Part shown: positions 14,057-22,069 of the stretch, one piece after another
How positions within the stretch are numbered: the first letter of the stretch is position 1
How the letters are laid out: each line of letters opens with the position of its first letter
Assembly: GCA_023450745.1 (NCBI GenBank)
Contig: JAEXGR010000054.1
Coordinates: 1 to 64,000 of the forward strand
Direction: 5' to 3'
DNA length: 64,000 nucleotides
Source of the DNA: Synergistota bacterium
Lineage (GTDB): Bacteria > Synergistota > Synergistia > Synergistales > Synergistaceae
The notes under the pieces: model-generated
Seen by the model: the letters and a program-made list of their open reading frames with translations, nothing else
What the model was told of the DNA's origin: nothing
The model's database searches: none
Translations under genes and position numbers: made by a program

Positions 14057-14647
14057 TCAGGAATTTTTGGCGTGCTCCTCGGCCTCGCGGAGCAGTTTTT
14101 TGTAGATCGCCGAACAATAGAGCGCGCCGAGCGGGTTGTGCGCGAGGACTCTGTCTTTGGCGGCCAGCGGGACCACCGGCGCCTGAGAATATTTTATGAA
14201 GAGCGCGTCGTGGCCGACGCAGAGGCCGAGCATCAGGTTGAGGTCGGTCCCCGCCTCGTTGAGCACCGCGGCCTGCTCGATCGGGTTGCAGGAGATCGGG
14301 CCGACTTTGTCGCCCTCCTTCGCGCCCATCTCGGCCTTGGGCACGCCGCAGACTTTGCAGTTCACGCTCGCGATCTCAAAATAGTTTTCCAGTATCAGCG
14401 AGAGCCTGGCCGCCTCTTCCGAAAGGGCGGCGCAGAAGGCGAGGCCGAGCTTCTTGTATCCCATCTTTTGGGAAAAAAGGATTACCTCCTGAATTCGGTT
14501 GACCTCTCCGTAATATTCCGCCTCCACCTCTGAGGCGGCGCGCATCATGCGCCGGTCTTCCGGGTCGGCGTAAAGCGCCGCGGCGTCGCAGGCGGTGCAG
14601 GCCATCCCCTCGCGGCAGGGCTTTTCCGTACAGCGGTCACATCTCAT
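14057..14647 (-). CDS. DUF1847 cysteine-rich metal-binding protein
   Basis: A 196-aa cytoplasmic protein of the DUF1847 family, function unknown. The N-terminus carries two Cys pairs (CDRC, CxxxxACTACD) that look like a metal or Fe-S site. Further conserved cysteines occur in KVCGVPK, GPISCNPIEQA and LGLCVGHDALF. The ribosome-binding GGGAG lies inside the last codons of the rluA-like gene upstream, which ends 3 bases before this ATG, so the two are translationally linked. It is the last gene of the yhaM-rluA-DUF1847 group. A redox or metal-sensing role would be a guess. Confidence 0.8.
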   Translation of the reverse strand: MRCDRCTEKPCREGMACTACDAAALYADPEDRRMMRAASEVEAEYYGEVNRIQEVILFSQKMGYKKLGLAFCAALSEEAARLSLILENYFEIASVNCKVCGVPKAEMGAKEGDKVGPISCNPIEQAAVLNEAGTDLNLMLGLCVGHDALFIKYSQAPVVPLAAKDRVLAHNPLGALYCSAIYKKLLREAEEHAKNS

Positions 14648-14650
14648 CTA

Positions 14651-15556
14651 TCACACATCTCCCTCATATTTTTTCATATCCGCGGGCAGCGGCGCGGTCA
14701 CGGCGGCGCCGCGCAGCGCCGCCGGCAGCCCGGCGTCCGCGGGAAATATTATCGTCCTCGCGTGAAGCAGCGGGCGTTTCGCGCCGCGGCCGCTTCCGTA
14801 TTTGGCGTCCCCCACTATCGGATGGCCGATCGCGGCAAGATGGACGCGCGCCTGGTGGGGGCGGCCTGTCACGAGCTCGGCCTCGACTACGCTCAGCGCG
14901 CCGGCTGCCGCAAGCCTTCTATATAATGTGAGGGCCGCCTGTCCGTCTTTGTCGGGACGGACGGTGTTCGCGGCGCTGTCTTTTAAAAGCGGCAGGTCTA
15001 CGCGCCCCGATTCATCGGCTACGCCCTCGACTACGGCATGGTAGAGTTTTCTTATTTGGCGCTCGCGTATCAGCTCCGCTAAGTGGCGCTGCGCCGCGCC
15101 GGTGAGCGCGATTATCACCGCGCCCGTGGTGTTGCGGTCCAGCCGCTGCGCCGTCGCCGGGCGGTAATCGCTGCGGCTCCAGCCAAGCTCGGCGAGCGCG
15201 CGCGTGATCAGGGAATCCCCGCCTTTTACGTCGGGCTGTGTCAGCAGCCCCGCCGGTTTATTCACAACCCAGAGATAATCGTCCCGGTAGAGGGTCTCCA
15301 GCGGCGGTTTTTTTACGCAAGCCCCGCCGGCGCTCCGCGTCTCCGGCGCGCCGGCCTGTTCTTCCCAAGGCACGTAGAGGCGCTGCCCCTCTTCAAAGCG
15401 CGCGTCGGCCTTCGTTTTTTTTCCGTCAAGACGCACCTCGCCCGTGCGGACCGCTTTCATGATCGCGCCGAGCGGCACCTGCGGCCAGAGGGTGCGCAAC
15501 ACACGGTCGACGCGGCGTCCATCGTTGTCCGCGGAAATCACAAGCTCCGCGCCCAT
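14651..15556 (-). CDS. RluA-family RNA pseudouridine synthase
   Basis: A 301-aa enzyme that isomerises uridine to pseudouridine in rRNA (or tRNA). An S4-type RNA-binding domain is at the N-terminus (DGRRVDRVLRTLWPQVPLGAI). The catalytic domain has the VVNKPAGLLTQPD strand and the active-site motif AQRLDRNTTGAVIIA, whose Asp is the nucleophile. TGRPHQARVHLAAIGHPIVGDAKYG completes the family pattern. It begins 1 nt after the yhaM-like stop and its own 3' end holds the ribosome-binding site of the DUF1847 gene. Which position it modifies (RluC- or RluD-like) cannot be decided here. Confidence 0.9.
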   Translation of the reverse strand: MGAELVISADNDGRRVDRVLRTLWPQVPLGAIMKAVRTGEVRLDGKKTKADARFEEGQRLYVPWEEQAGAPETRSAGGACVKKPPLETLYRDDYLWVVNKPAGLLTQPDVKGGDSLITRALAELGWSRSDYRPATAQRLDRNTTGAVIIALTGAAQRHLAELIRERQIRKLYHAVVEGVADESGRVDLPLLKDSAANTVRPDKDGQAALTLYRRLAAAGALSVVEAELVTGRPHQARVHLAAIGHPIVGDAKYGSGRGAKRPLLHARTIIFPADAGLPAALRGAAVTAPLPADMKKYEGDV

Positions 15557-15557
15557 T

Positions 15558-16571
15558 TTATCTCTTCCAGAACCGGCGCTGCGTCGAGTTGTTCCAAGCC
15601 GATATCGGCTGATCGTCCGTCAGGTTTTTCACGGAGTCGTTCCAGCAGAACATCCGGAAATCCAGCTCGTCGGCCGAGGAGACGATCATCGCCTCCGGCG
15701 TCGCGGGCACTACGGGCGAGCCGTATTCGCGCTGGCCGTGGTGGGAGAGCAGTATGTGGCCGAGGTGCATGCGCGTCTTTTCTCCGAGCCCGTAACGCTC
15801 CGCCAGCTCGTTAAAGCGCAGGTAGCCCTGCGCCACATGGTCGAGCAGAGCCCCTTCGACCGTCATCTCCGGCACCGATATCATCCGGTATGAATCCAGC
15901 TTGCCGATGTCGTGCAGCAACGCCCCCGCGACGACCATGTCGGTGTCGACGTCGTAGCCCGCGGCCCGCATCGACAGGGCCATCGATTGCGCGCACTCCG
16001 CGACGGAAAGCGTATGTTCAAGCAGCCCGTTGGCATAGGCGTGATGGTGGCTCACCGCCGCCGGCCAGTCGCGAAAACGGCTCCACAGCTCTCCGGCAAA
16101 CACTTTGCGCAAGAAATCTCCGGCCTCGCCGCCGCAGTTTTTGACGAGCGCGTCAAAACGGGCGGTCAGCTCTTCTATCGGGATCGGCGAACGCGGGAGA
16201 AAGCCCGCGGGCGGATATTTTTCCTGGTTGAGCAGCGTGAGCTTGTTGAAGTTGAACTGCAACAGTCCGCGGTATTCCGCGACCTTGCCGTTTATACCGA
16301 CGGTCTTCCCCACAAGCTGCAATATCTTCTCCGCCGGCAGGCGGTCGTCGGCGCTCTGCGGCTCGGCCGCGGATTTATCAAGCCACTGCGCGTCCGACCA
16401 GACCTTTGCCTCGATGTTTCCCAAGGAATCGGAGACTGTCACATCGTAATACGGCTTGCCGTTTTTATCGCTTTTCTGCGAGAGGGCGCTGACGACAAAG
16501 ATCGCCTTAAATAGGCTGCCCGCGGGGAGTTTTCGCACCTCCTGGCTGTTGAGCAGCAGGTTAGCAGTCAT
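15558..16571 (-). CDS. YhaM-like 3'-5' exoribonuclease (OB-fold plus HD domain)
   Basis: A 337-aa protein with an N-terminal OB-type nucleic-acid-binding domain (KNGKPYYDVTVSDSLGNIEAKVW) and a C-terminal HD phosphohydrolase domain. The metal-binding residues are seen in HHHAYANGLLEHTLSVAE and ALLHDIGKLDSYR, with a further HH in HILLSHHGQREYGSP. This layout is that of YhaM/CBF1, a 3'-5' exonuclease acting on RNA and DNA. AGGAAG precedes the ATG by 8 nt. It heads a compact unit with the pseudouridine synthase, which fits an RNA-metabolism role. Confidence 0.88.
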   Translation of the reverse strand: MTANLLLNSQEVRKLPAGSLFKAIFVVSALSQKSDKNGKPYYDVTVSDSLGNIEAKVWSDAQWLDKSAAEPQSADDRLPAEKILQLVGKTVGINGKVAEYRGLLQFNFNKLTLLNQEKYPPAGFLPRSPIPIEELTARFDALVKNCGGEAGDFLRKVFAGELWSRFRDWPAAVSHHHAYANGLLEHTLSVAECAQSMALSMRAAGYDVDTDMVVAGALLHDIGKLDSYRMISVPEMTVEGALLDHVAQGYLRFNELAERYGLGEKTRMHLGHILLSHHGQREYGSPVVPATPEAMIVSSADELDFRMFCWNDSVKNLTDDQPISAWNNSTQRRFWKR

Positions 16572-16849
16572 CGTTTCATCTTCCTTCCATGTAAAGCAAA
16601 ATCATACATCGCTTATGATATCATCTTTTTCCGCCATCTCGCCCTATATTCTTAATAATTCCCGGGCAAAGGCCAGGCGTCCCTATCCGCACGCATGAAA
16701 GGCCGTCCTCCGCGCCGCTGCCGCCGGACCGCGCAGTCATAGCCGAAGAGGCCCGTTGTACGGACAATTAATACATCAGTCCGCCGGACCACATACTTTA
16801 GGCAAAACGTGTATAATACGGTTATACCTTACTTTGGAGGGATTTTTCT

Positions 16850-18055
16850 ATGAGCACAGTAAATTGGGACACAAGACTTTCAGAGATAGCGTTAAATGTA
16901 AAGCCGTCGCCGATACGCGCGCTTCTTAAGTATACCAAGACTCCCGGCGTCATCTCCTTCGCCGGCGGTAATCCCGACCCCGCGGTCTTTCCCGTGGCGG
17001 AGTTCGCCGAGGCCTCTCAGATTCTGAGCCGCGAGGGCAAGGATGTTTTGCAGTACGGCGCCACCAACGGCTATGAACCCCTCAAAGAATATATCTCGAA
17101 GTGGATGGCGCCGCGCATGGGCCGCGAGACGAAGGCCGACGAGATGCTGATCACGACCGGCTCGCAGGAGGGCATGGACCTTCTCTGTTCCGTGCTGCTC
17201 AACGACGGCGACACGATCATCGTCGAAGGGCCGACCTACCCCGGGGCGCTGCACGCGATGCGCAACCGCGGCGCGCGCTTCCTCTCCGTGCCCTGCGACA
17301 AGGACGGCCTCTGCGTCGACCTGCTGCCCGCGGTCATCGAGCAGGGACGCAAGGACGGACATAAAATCAAGTTCATCTACTCGATCGTCAACTTTCAGAA
17401 TCCCTCCGGCGCGACGCTCACCAAAGAACGCCGCGTGAAGCTGCTGGAGATCGCCGAGAAGTACGACCTGGTCATCTTCGAGGACGACCCCTACGGACAC
17501 CTCCGCTATAACGGCGAGCACGTGCCGACGATCTTCTCGATGGACAAGAGCGGCCGCGTCGTCTACGCCTGCTCCTTCTCCAAGATACTGGCCCCCGGGA
17601 CGCGCGTGGCCTGGATCGTCGGCGCCCCCGAGCTCATCCAGAAGATGGTAATGATCAAACAGGGCACCAACCTCTGCACGAGCGTCGTCTCACAAGCCAT
17701 CGTCTATGAGTACTGCCGCCTCGGACACCTTGACGGCTTCCTGCCGAAGATCATCGCCCACTACGCCAAGAAACGCGACGCGATGGACGCCGCCTTCAAG
17801 AAGCACCTGCCGGCGAATACGCTCTACCACACGCCGGAGGGCGGATTCTTCTTCTGGCTCCAGGTGCCGGGCGTCGATTCAACCAAGCTCTTCATGAAGG
17901 CCGTCGAACACGGCGTCGCCTTCGTCACCGGCCCGTCGTTCTACGCCGAAGAGGGCAAAGGGCTCGATTATATGCGCACCTGCTTCACCTTCGCGCAGCC
18001 TGAGCAGATCGAAGAGGGCGCAAAACGCCTCGCCGCGGCGATCAAGGAGCTTTAA
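16850..18055 (+). CDS. PLP-dependent class I/II aminotransferase (2-aminoadipate/aromatic type)
   Basis: A 401-aa fold-type I aminotransferase. The family pattern is complete: ISFAGGNPDPAVFP near the N-terminus, TGSQEGMDLLCSVLLNDGD, the NFQNPSGATL loop, DDPYGHLRY with the cofactor-binding Asp and Tyr, and SFSKILAPGTRVAW with the PLP lysine near residue 244. This architecture is that of LysN/ARO8-type enzymes, which transaminate 2-aminoadipate, aromatic or branched amino acids. GGAGG lies 9-10 nt before the ATG and a TATAAT box is at 16812-16817, without a good -35. A strong terminator follows, so it is probably monocistronic. Confidence 0.9.
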   Translation: MSTVNWDTRLSEIALNVKPSPIRALLKYTKTPGVISFAGGNPDPAVFPVAEFAEASQILSREGKDVLQYGATNGYEPLKEYISKWMAPRMGRETKADEMLITTGSQEGMDLLCSVLLNDGDTIIVEGPTYPGALHAMRNRGARFLSVPCDKDGLCVDLLPAVIEQGRKDGHKIKFIYSIVNFQNPSGATLTKERRVKLLEIAEKYDLVIFEDDPYGHLRYNGEHVPTIFSMDKSGRVVYACSFSKILAPGTRVAWIVGAPELIQKMVMIKQGTNLCTSVVSQAIVYEYCRLGHLDGFLPKIIAHYAKKRDAMDAAFKKHLPANTLYHTPEGGFFFWLQVPGVDSTKLFMKAVEHGVAFVTGPSFYAEEGKGLDYMRTCFTFAQPEQIEEGAKRLAAAIKEL

Positions 18056-18084
18056 ACCCGCGGTCCCATAGCGCAAGACAAACG

Positions 18085-18113
18085 CCGGAGGGCTTCCGCC
18101 CTCCGGTTTTTTT
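18085..18113 (+). terminator. Rho-independent terminator after the aminotransferase gene
   Basis: A perfect 9-bp stem (CCGGAGGGC at 18085-18093 and GCCCTCCGG at 18098-18106) with a TTCC loop is followed by seven T. This is a textbook intrinsic terminator 30 nt after the stop codon. Confidence 0.95.
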
Positions 18114-18211
18114 ATTTACATCGCGCCCCCGCGATGTTAGACTAAAAATTCCAAAGGCCGGAACGACGGCGTCCGGCTCATATTACAAAACAGGATACAG
18201 GAGCGCATAAG

Positions 18212-19567
18212 ATGTCAGAAGAGATTATCACCGCGCTGGGCACCGCCTGGGGAGAGGGCGGCATCGCGATCGTCAGGGTCTCGGGCGAGGGAAGCTCCGC
18301 GCTTGTCGACAGGATATTCCGCGCGAAGCGGCGCTTTTTTGAGCAGCCCGCGCGCTACATGACGCTTGGCGCGCTGCACGCGGAAGACGGAACCGTCTTT
18401 GACGAGGTGCTTGCGGTGCGCTTTGAATGCGGGAACAGCTACACCGGCGAGGAGAGCGCGGAGATACACTGCCACGGCGGCGCGCTCTCGGCGCAGCGCT
18501 GTATCGAGGAGCTCTGTTCGCTCGGGGCGCGGGTGGCGCTGCCGGGCGAGTTTACGCGGCGGGCTTTCATAAACGGCCGCATCGACCTCGCGCAGGCGGA
18601 GGCGGTCGCGGGCATCATCAAGGCGCGCAGCGACGAGGCGCTGACGGCCTCCGCAAGGTCCCTGCAAGGGGCGTTCACGGAGAACATCCGGGCGCTCATG
18701 GGCAGGCTGACGGAGCTGACGGCGGCGCTGGAGGTAGACCTGGACTTCCCCGAGGAGGGCGAGGGCTTCATTAGCGAAGAGGAGAGCGCGAAACGCATAA
18801 AAGAGCTCTCCGCCGAATGCGCGGAACTGACCTCCCGCTGCCGCGGCGGCATGCTGCTGCGAGACGGCATCCGCGCGGCGATCATCGGACGGCCGAATGT
18901 GGGGAAATCCTCGCTGCTCAACGCGCTGCTTGCGGAAAACCGTGCGATCGTCACCGCGACGCCGGGCACGACGCGCGACAGTATAGAGGAGACCTTCATC
19001 TATAAAGGGCTGCCGATACGAATAATCGACACCGCCGGCATCCGCGAGACGAACGACGAGATCGAGGCGATCGGCGTACGGCGCTCGATAAAATCCATGG
19101 AGGAGGCCGACATCGTCCTGCGGGTCATCGACGGCGCGGATACGGCCGCCGATGAGGAGGAGCTGCCCGTCGCCAAGAGGCAGATCGTTATCCTCAACAA
19201 AAGCGACCTTCCCGCGAAGGTGACGGAGGCGGAGATCGCGGCGCGTTTTCCCGACGCTCCGCGCATTTCGATATCGGCCGTCCGCGGCCTCGGCCTCGAC
19301 GAGTTGAAGGAGCTCATCGTCAGGACGGCATTATCCGGCGGGGATCTCTCGGGGGGCTACTCCGTCACCGCGCGCCAAATGGAGTGCCTTGCCAGAACAA
19401 AGGAGGCCGTTGACGCCGCCGGCGAAGCGCTCGGCGCGGGCGCGGGCGGCGACCTCGTCCTCTCCTGCCTCGCGGAGGCCAGAGGGCAGCTCTCCTCGCT
19501 GCTCGGTCTTGACGCGAGCGAAGAGCTGCTTGATAAGATCTTCAGCAGCTTCTGTGTCGGCAAATAG
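18212..19567 (+). CDS. mnmE: tRNA uridine-5-carboxymethylaminomethyl modification GTPase MnmE
   Basis: A 451-aa GTPase that, with MnmG, modifies U34 of certain tRNAs. An N-terminal folate-binding domain (ITALGTAWGEGGIAIVRVSG, GEFTRRAFINGRIDLAQAEAV) is followed by a G domain with GRPNVGKSSLLN near residue 226, PGTTRDSIEE, DTAGIRET and NKSD. The C-terminal FCVGK carries the family cysteine. AGGAG 8 nt before the ATG supports the start. The gene lies between a terminator and a lone acyltransferase gene. The usual partner mnmG is not in the window. Confidence 0.96.
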   Translation: MSEEIITALGTAWGEGGIAIVRVSGEGSSALVDRIFRAKRRFFEQPARYMTLGALHAEDGTVFDEVLAVRFECGNSYTGEESAEIHCHGGALSAQRCIEELCSLGARVALPGEFTRRAFINGRIDLAQAEAVAGIIKARSDEALTASARSLQGAFTENIRALMGRLTELTAALEVDLDFPEEGEGFISEEESAKRIKELSAECAELTSRCRGGMLLRDGIRAAIIGRPNVGKSSLLNALLAENRAIVTATPGTTRDSIEETFIYKGLPIRIIDTAGIRETNDEIEAIGVRRSIKSMEEADIVLRVIDGADTAADEEELPVAKRQIVILNKSDLPAKVTEAEIAARFPDAPRISISAVRGLGLDELKELIVRTALSGGDLSGGYSVTARQMECLARTKEAVDAAGEALGAGAGGDLVLSCLAEARGQLSSLLGLDASEELLDKIFSSFCVGK

Positions 19568-19659
19568 TCCCCTTTCGCGGGCCGATGGGCGGCGTTTCCG
19601 CCGCGGCAGATATATCAGCCTCGGAAAAAAGATGCTCTCGGATTAATTTTCAGATAAGA

Positions 19660-20901
19660 ATGAAACAATTTATAGAAAACGACGTAAAAATATATCGCAT
19701 TTCGGCGGAAAGCGGCGCCGCGCTCACGGCAAGCTGCGCGGCGGCCGCGCGTCAATTGGAAGCGGACGCCGGGCGGCGCGCGCTGTTTTTCGCCCACCCC
19801 TCGGAAGGTCCCTGCCGAAGGGCCTTTGCCGCTTCGGAAAGAGAAGAGATCATCGCGGCCTTGCGGGCAGATATCCCGCAGCAGACGGCGAAAAAGCCAA
19901 AACTCATCTTCGCGATGCCCGGCCAGGGGTCCGCGGGGCCGGTGCCGGCGGAGTACCTCTGCGCGGCGCTGCCGGTCTTCCGGGAGTATGTGGAGCGCGC
20001 GCAGCGCCGCCTGGAGCGGCATGTACGCCTCTCCGTGAAGGGACTTCTTGCGCGCGGCAAGGCGCGCAGCAGCATGGAAGAGCAGCTGTTTGTCTTTATA
20101 TACGGGACCGCGCTCGCGATGCAGTACCGGGAATGGGGCGCGGAGCCGGACATGATCGCCGCTCATTCTCTCGGCGAGCTGTCGGCGATGGCGGTCTGTG
20201 AAATGACCTCCTATGAGGAGATGCTGGACTTCGTCTGCCGGCGGGCGCTCATCATCGATTCCCTCGCGGAGTCGGGCGCGATGGCCCACGTCGCGGGGGA
20301 TTTCGCGCGCGTCCGCCGGATGACGGCGGCCTACGGCGGAAAACTTTCCCTCGCCGCGGTCAACAGCCGCGAATCCGTCGTCGTCTCTGGCGACGCGAAG
20401 GCGCTTTCCGCCTTTGAAAGAGAGCTGGACCGAATACCGCTGGCGCACAAACGGCTGCGCGTGCCGAAGGCGGCTCATTCCGCCGTGATGGAGCCGGCGC
20501 TTGCGCCGATCGCGGCGCTCGCCTTTCCCTCTGTTCGCGACGGCAGATTCCCGCTTTACTCATCGGTAAGCGGCGGCGCGCTCACCGCGCCCGAAGCGGA
20601 GGCTCCCGCGTGGCGTATCCGCCACTGCCGCGAGACGGCGCGCTTCGACCTGGCCATAGCCGCGCTCGCAAAGCCGCTCCGCGGGCATGAGGCCGTTGCC
20701 GTCGAATTCGGCGTCCACCGCGTGCTCGCGGCGGCGGGGATGAAGGCGATACCCGGGAGCAAATGGTACGGCGCCTCCACCATGTCCCGTTATCATGAAA
20801 ACCGCTCTCAGGAATATTGTTTCAAACGGGGGATCATGGAAACCGCCGCGGCGCTCTATGAACGAAATCTGCTAAAACAAATTTCAACGATATTTCATTG
20901 A
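19660..20901 (+). CDS. Stand-alone acyltransferase (FabD / polyketide-synthase AT-like)
   Basis: The catalytic part matches malonyl-CoA:ACP transacylase and PKS acyltransferase domains. It contains FAMPGQGS (oxyanion loop), the nucleophile serine in AAHSLGEL, the conserved CRRALIID arginine and the catalytic histidine in KAAHSAVMEPAL. The roughly 85 residues before it (YRISAESGAALTASC and so on, FFAHPSE, ASEREEIIAAL) look like the linker that precedes AT domains in modular PKS rather than the N-terminus of housekeeping FabD. No ketosynthase or ACP is nearby. The start is uncertain: ATG 19660 gives 413 aa, while the frame opens at 19585 (438 aa). Neither has a good ribosome-binding site. Confidence 0.75.
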   Translation: MKQFIENDVKIYRISAESGAALTASCAAAARQLEADAGRRALFFAHPSEGPCRRAFAASEREEIIAALRADIPQQTAKKPKLIFAMPGQGSAGPVPAEYLCAALPVFREYVERAQRRLERHVRLSVKGLLARGKARSSMEEQLFVFIYGTALAMQYREWGAEPDMIAAHSLGELSAMAVCEMTSYEEMLDFVCRRALIIDSLAESGAMAHVAGDFARVRRMTAAYGGKLSLAAVNSRESVVVSGDAKALSAFERELDRIPLAHKRLRVPKAAHSAVMEPALAPIAALAFPSVRDGRFPLYSSVSGGALTAPEAEAPAWRIRHCRETARFDLAIAALAKPLRGHEAVAVEFGVHRVLAAAGMKAIPGSKWYGASTMSRYHENRSQEYCFKRGIMETAAALYERNLLKQISTIFH

Positions 20902-20926
20902 CAAATAACTGATTAAACACTATTTT
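20898..20926 (+). promoter_or_regulatory. Sigma-70 promoter for the small-protein / TRAP operon
   Basis: TTGACA (20898-20903) overlaps the stop codon of the acyltransferase gene. It is followed after 17 bp by TATTTT (20921-20926), with a further TATAAT-like stretch at 20930-20936. It lies about 90 nt ahead of the small gene at 21018. Confidence 0.6.
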
Positions 20927-21017
20927 GTATATAATAAAAGAATAAACTAAATCCACGCCAAAGACAGGAAGTTATGGTAATATATCAGATGAATAATGTA
21001 CAGAGGAGGATGAGATC

Positions 21018-21389
21018 ATGGAGCGGCCGCAAAAAACTCTCAGGCACACGGCATGGTCTTTGGTCGCGTTCGTCATGCTCCTCTCTTTCCTCGGAAGCTT
21101 CGACGGGGCGGGCGACCCCTACCGGGCGGCTTTCGGCGGCAGCTGGAACGAATCGGCCGCCTCTGTGGACCAAATCATTCAAAACGGCGGGCCAGCCGTG
21201 CTCTCCGCCCTGCAGTCCTTTATGCAGACCGGGCGCAAAATGGCAAGGGACGAGCTGGGCGGCTTCGCCATCTCATCCTTCTGCGCCGAGCTTGGCTCTT
21301 TCCAGGACACGCGGCGCCTGCCTCAGCTTACGGCAGAAAACTTCCCCCTTGAAGAACGCTATATAAACACCGTTAAAAAGCTGGAATAA
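21018..21389 (+). CDS. Small membrane-anchored or exported protein of unknown function
   Basis: A 123-aa protein that I do not recognise. The start at 21018 has AGGAGG 8 nt upstream, which rules out the overlapping frame from 20974. After MERPQKTLRHT comes one hydrophobic segment (AWSLVAFVMLLSFLGSF, residues 12-28), which could be a signal anchor or signal peptide. The rest is soluble, with a helical stretch (ASVDQIIQNGGPAVLSALQSF) and a C-terminal part ending NTVKKLE. It precedes dctQ and dctM and probably shares their promoter. It is far too small to be a DctP receptor. A role as TRAP accessory protein is possible but unproven. Confidence 0.65.
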   Translation: MERPQKTLRHTAWSLVAFVMLLSFLGSFDGAGDPYRAAFGGSWNESAASVDQIIQNGGPAVLSALQSFMQTGRKMARDELGGFAISSFCAELGSFQDTRRLPQLTAENFPLEERYINTVKKLE

Positions 21390-21478
21390 GACTCCCTCAT
21401 CGATAGACGTCAAGTACAAGAAGGGCTGGTAATATATCAGCCTCAGTTTTCCTGTCTTTTCTGAAAGGAGTCTTTATA

Positions 21479-22069
21479 ATGGCAGCCAATTCCGAACGCC
21501 TTGAAATGGCGGAGCTTCTGGACGATGAAATAACCAGCGTCCGCAAGCCGGCTAATTTTTTCGATAAGATCACTGTCAGCTTCTATTCCGTCGTGTGCTT
21601 CTGCATGTCGATGCTGCTCGTCCTCATCATCAGCGCGGCGACGATCATGCGCTATTTTCTTCAGATGGACCTTTACGGTTACGAAGAATGGGTCAAAATA
21701 TTCGCCTTCTGGCTCTATTTTATGGGAGCCGGATACGGCGCGTTCGCGGGCACTCACGTTTCGGCGGACCTTGTGCAATCCTACATGCGCGAGAGCCGGA
21801 CGAAGGATGCCGTCATCTTCATCCGCACCGTCATCACCTTCGGCGTGACGCTGCTCTTTACGTGGTACGGCTGGGAATTTTTCATCTTTGGGTTCATGGG
21901 CCCTCTAGGCACCTTCGTCGCGCTGCCGCGGACCGTAGCGTGGCGCATCCCCCTGTGGACGGCCTATGTATCGATCTTCTTAGGGCTTCTCTCGATGTCG
22001 TGGTATTTCATGCTTGAGATGATCGCGGCGGGCAAAAAGCTCTTCCTAAAAGGAGGAAATCTCTCATGA
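21479..22069 (+). CDS. TRAP transporter small permease, DctQ family
   Basis: A 196-aa membrane protein with four predicted transmembrane helices (roughly residues 35-60, 75-95, 115-140 and 155-180). The family pattern includes ISAATIMRYFLQMDLYGYEEWVKIFAFWLYFMGAGYGAF. In TRAP transporters DctQ pairs with DctM for sodium-driven uptake of organic acids. AAGGAG lies 8 nt before the ATG. It overlaps dctM by 4 bp. The matching periplasmic receptor (DctP) is not adjacent, which is unusual. Confidence 0.9.
   Translation: MAANSERLEMAELLDDEITSVRKPANFFDKITVSFYSVVCFCMSMLLVLIISAATIMRYFLQMDLYGYEEWVKIFAFWLYFMGAGYGAFAGTHVSADLVQSYMRESRTKDAVIFIRTVITFGVTLLFTWYGWEFFIFGFMGPLGTFVALPRTVAWRIPLWTAYVSIFLGLLSMSWYFMLEMIAAGKKLFLKGGNLS

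Noticed and set aside
20974..21366. Alternative 130-aa frame overlapping the small gene at 21018
   Set aside because: It lacks a ribosome-binding site and its composition is shadow-like; the frame at 21018 has AGGAGG at 8 nt and a hydrophobic segment.
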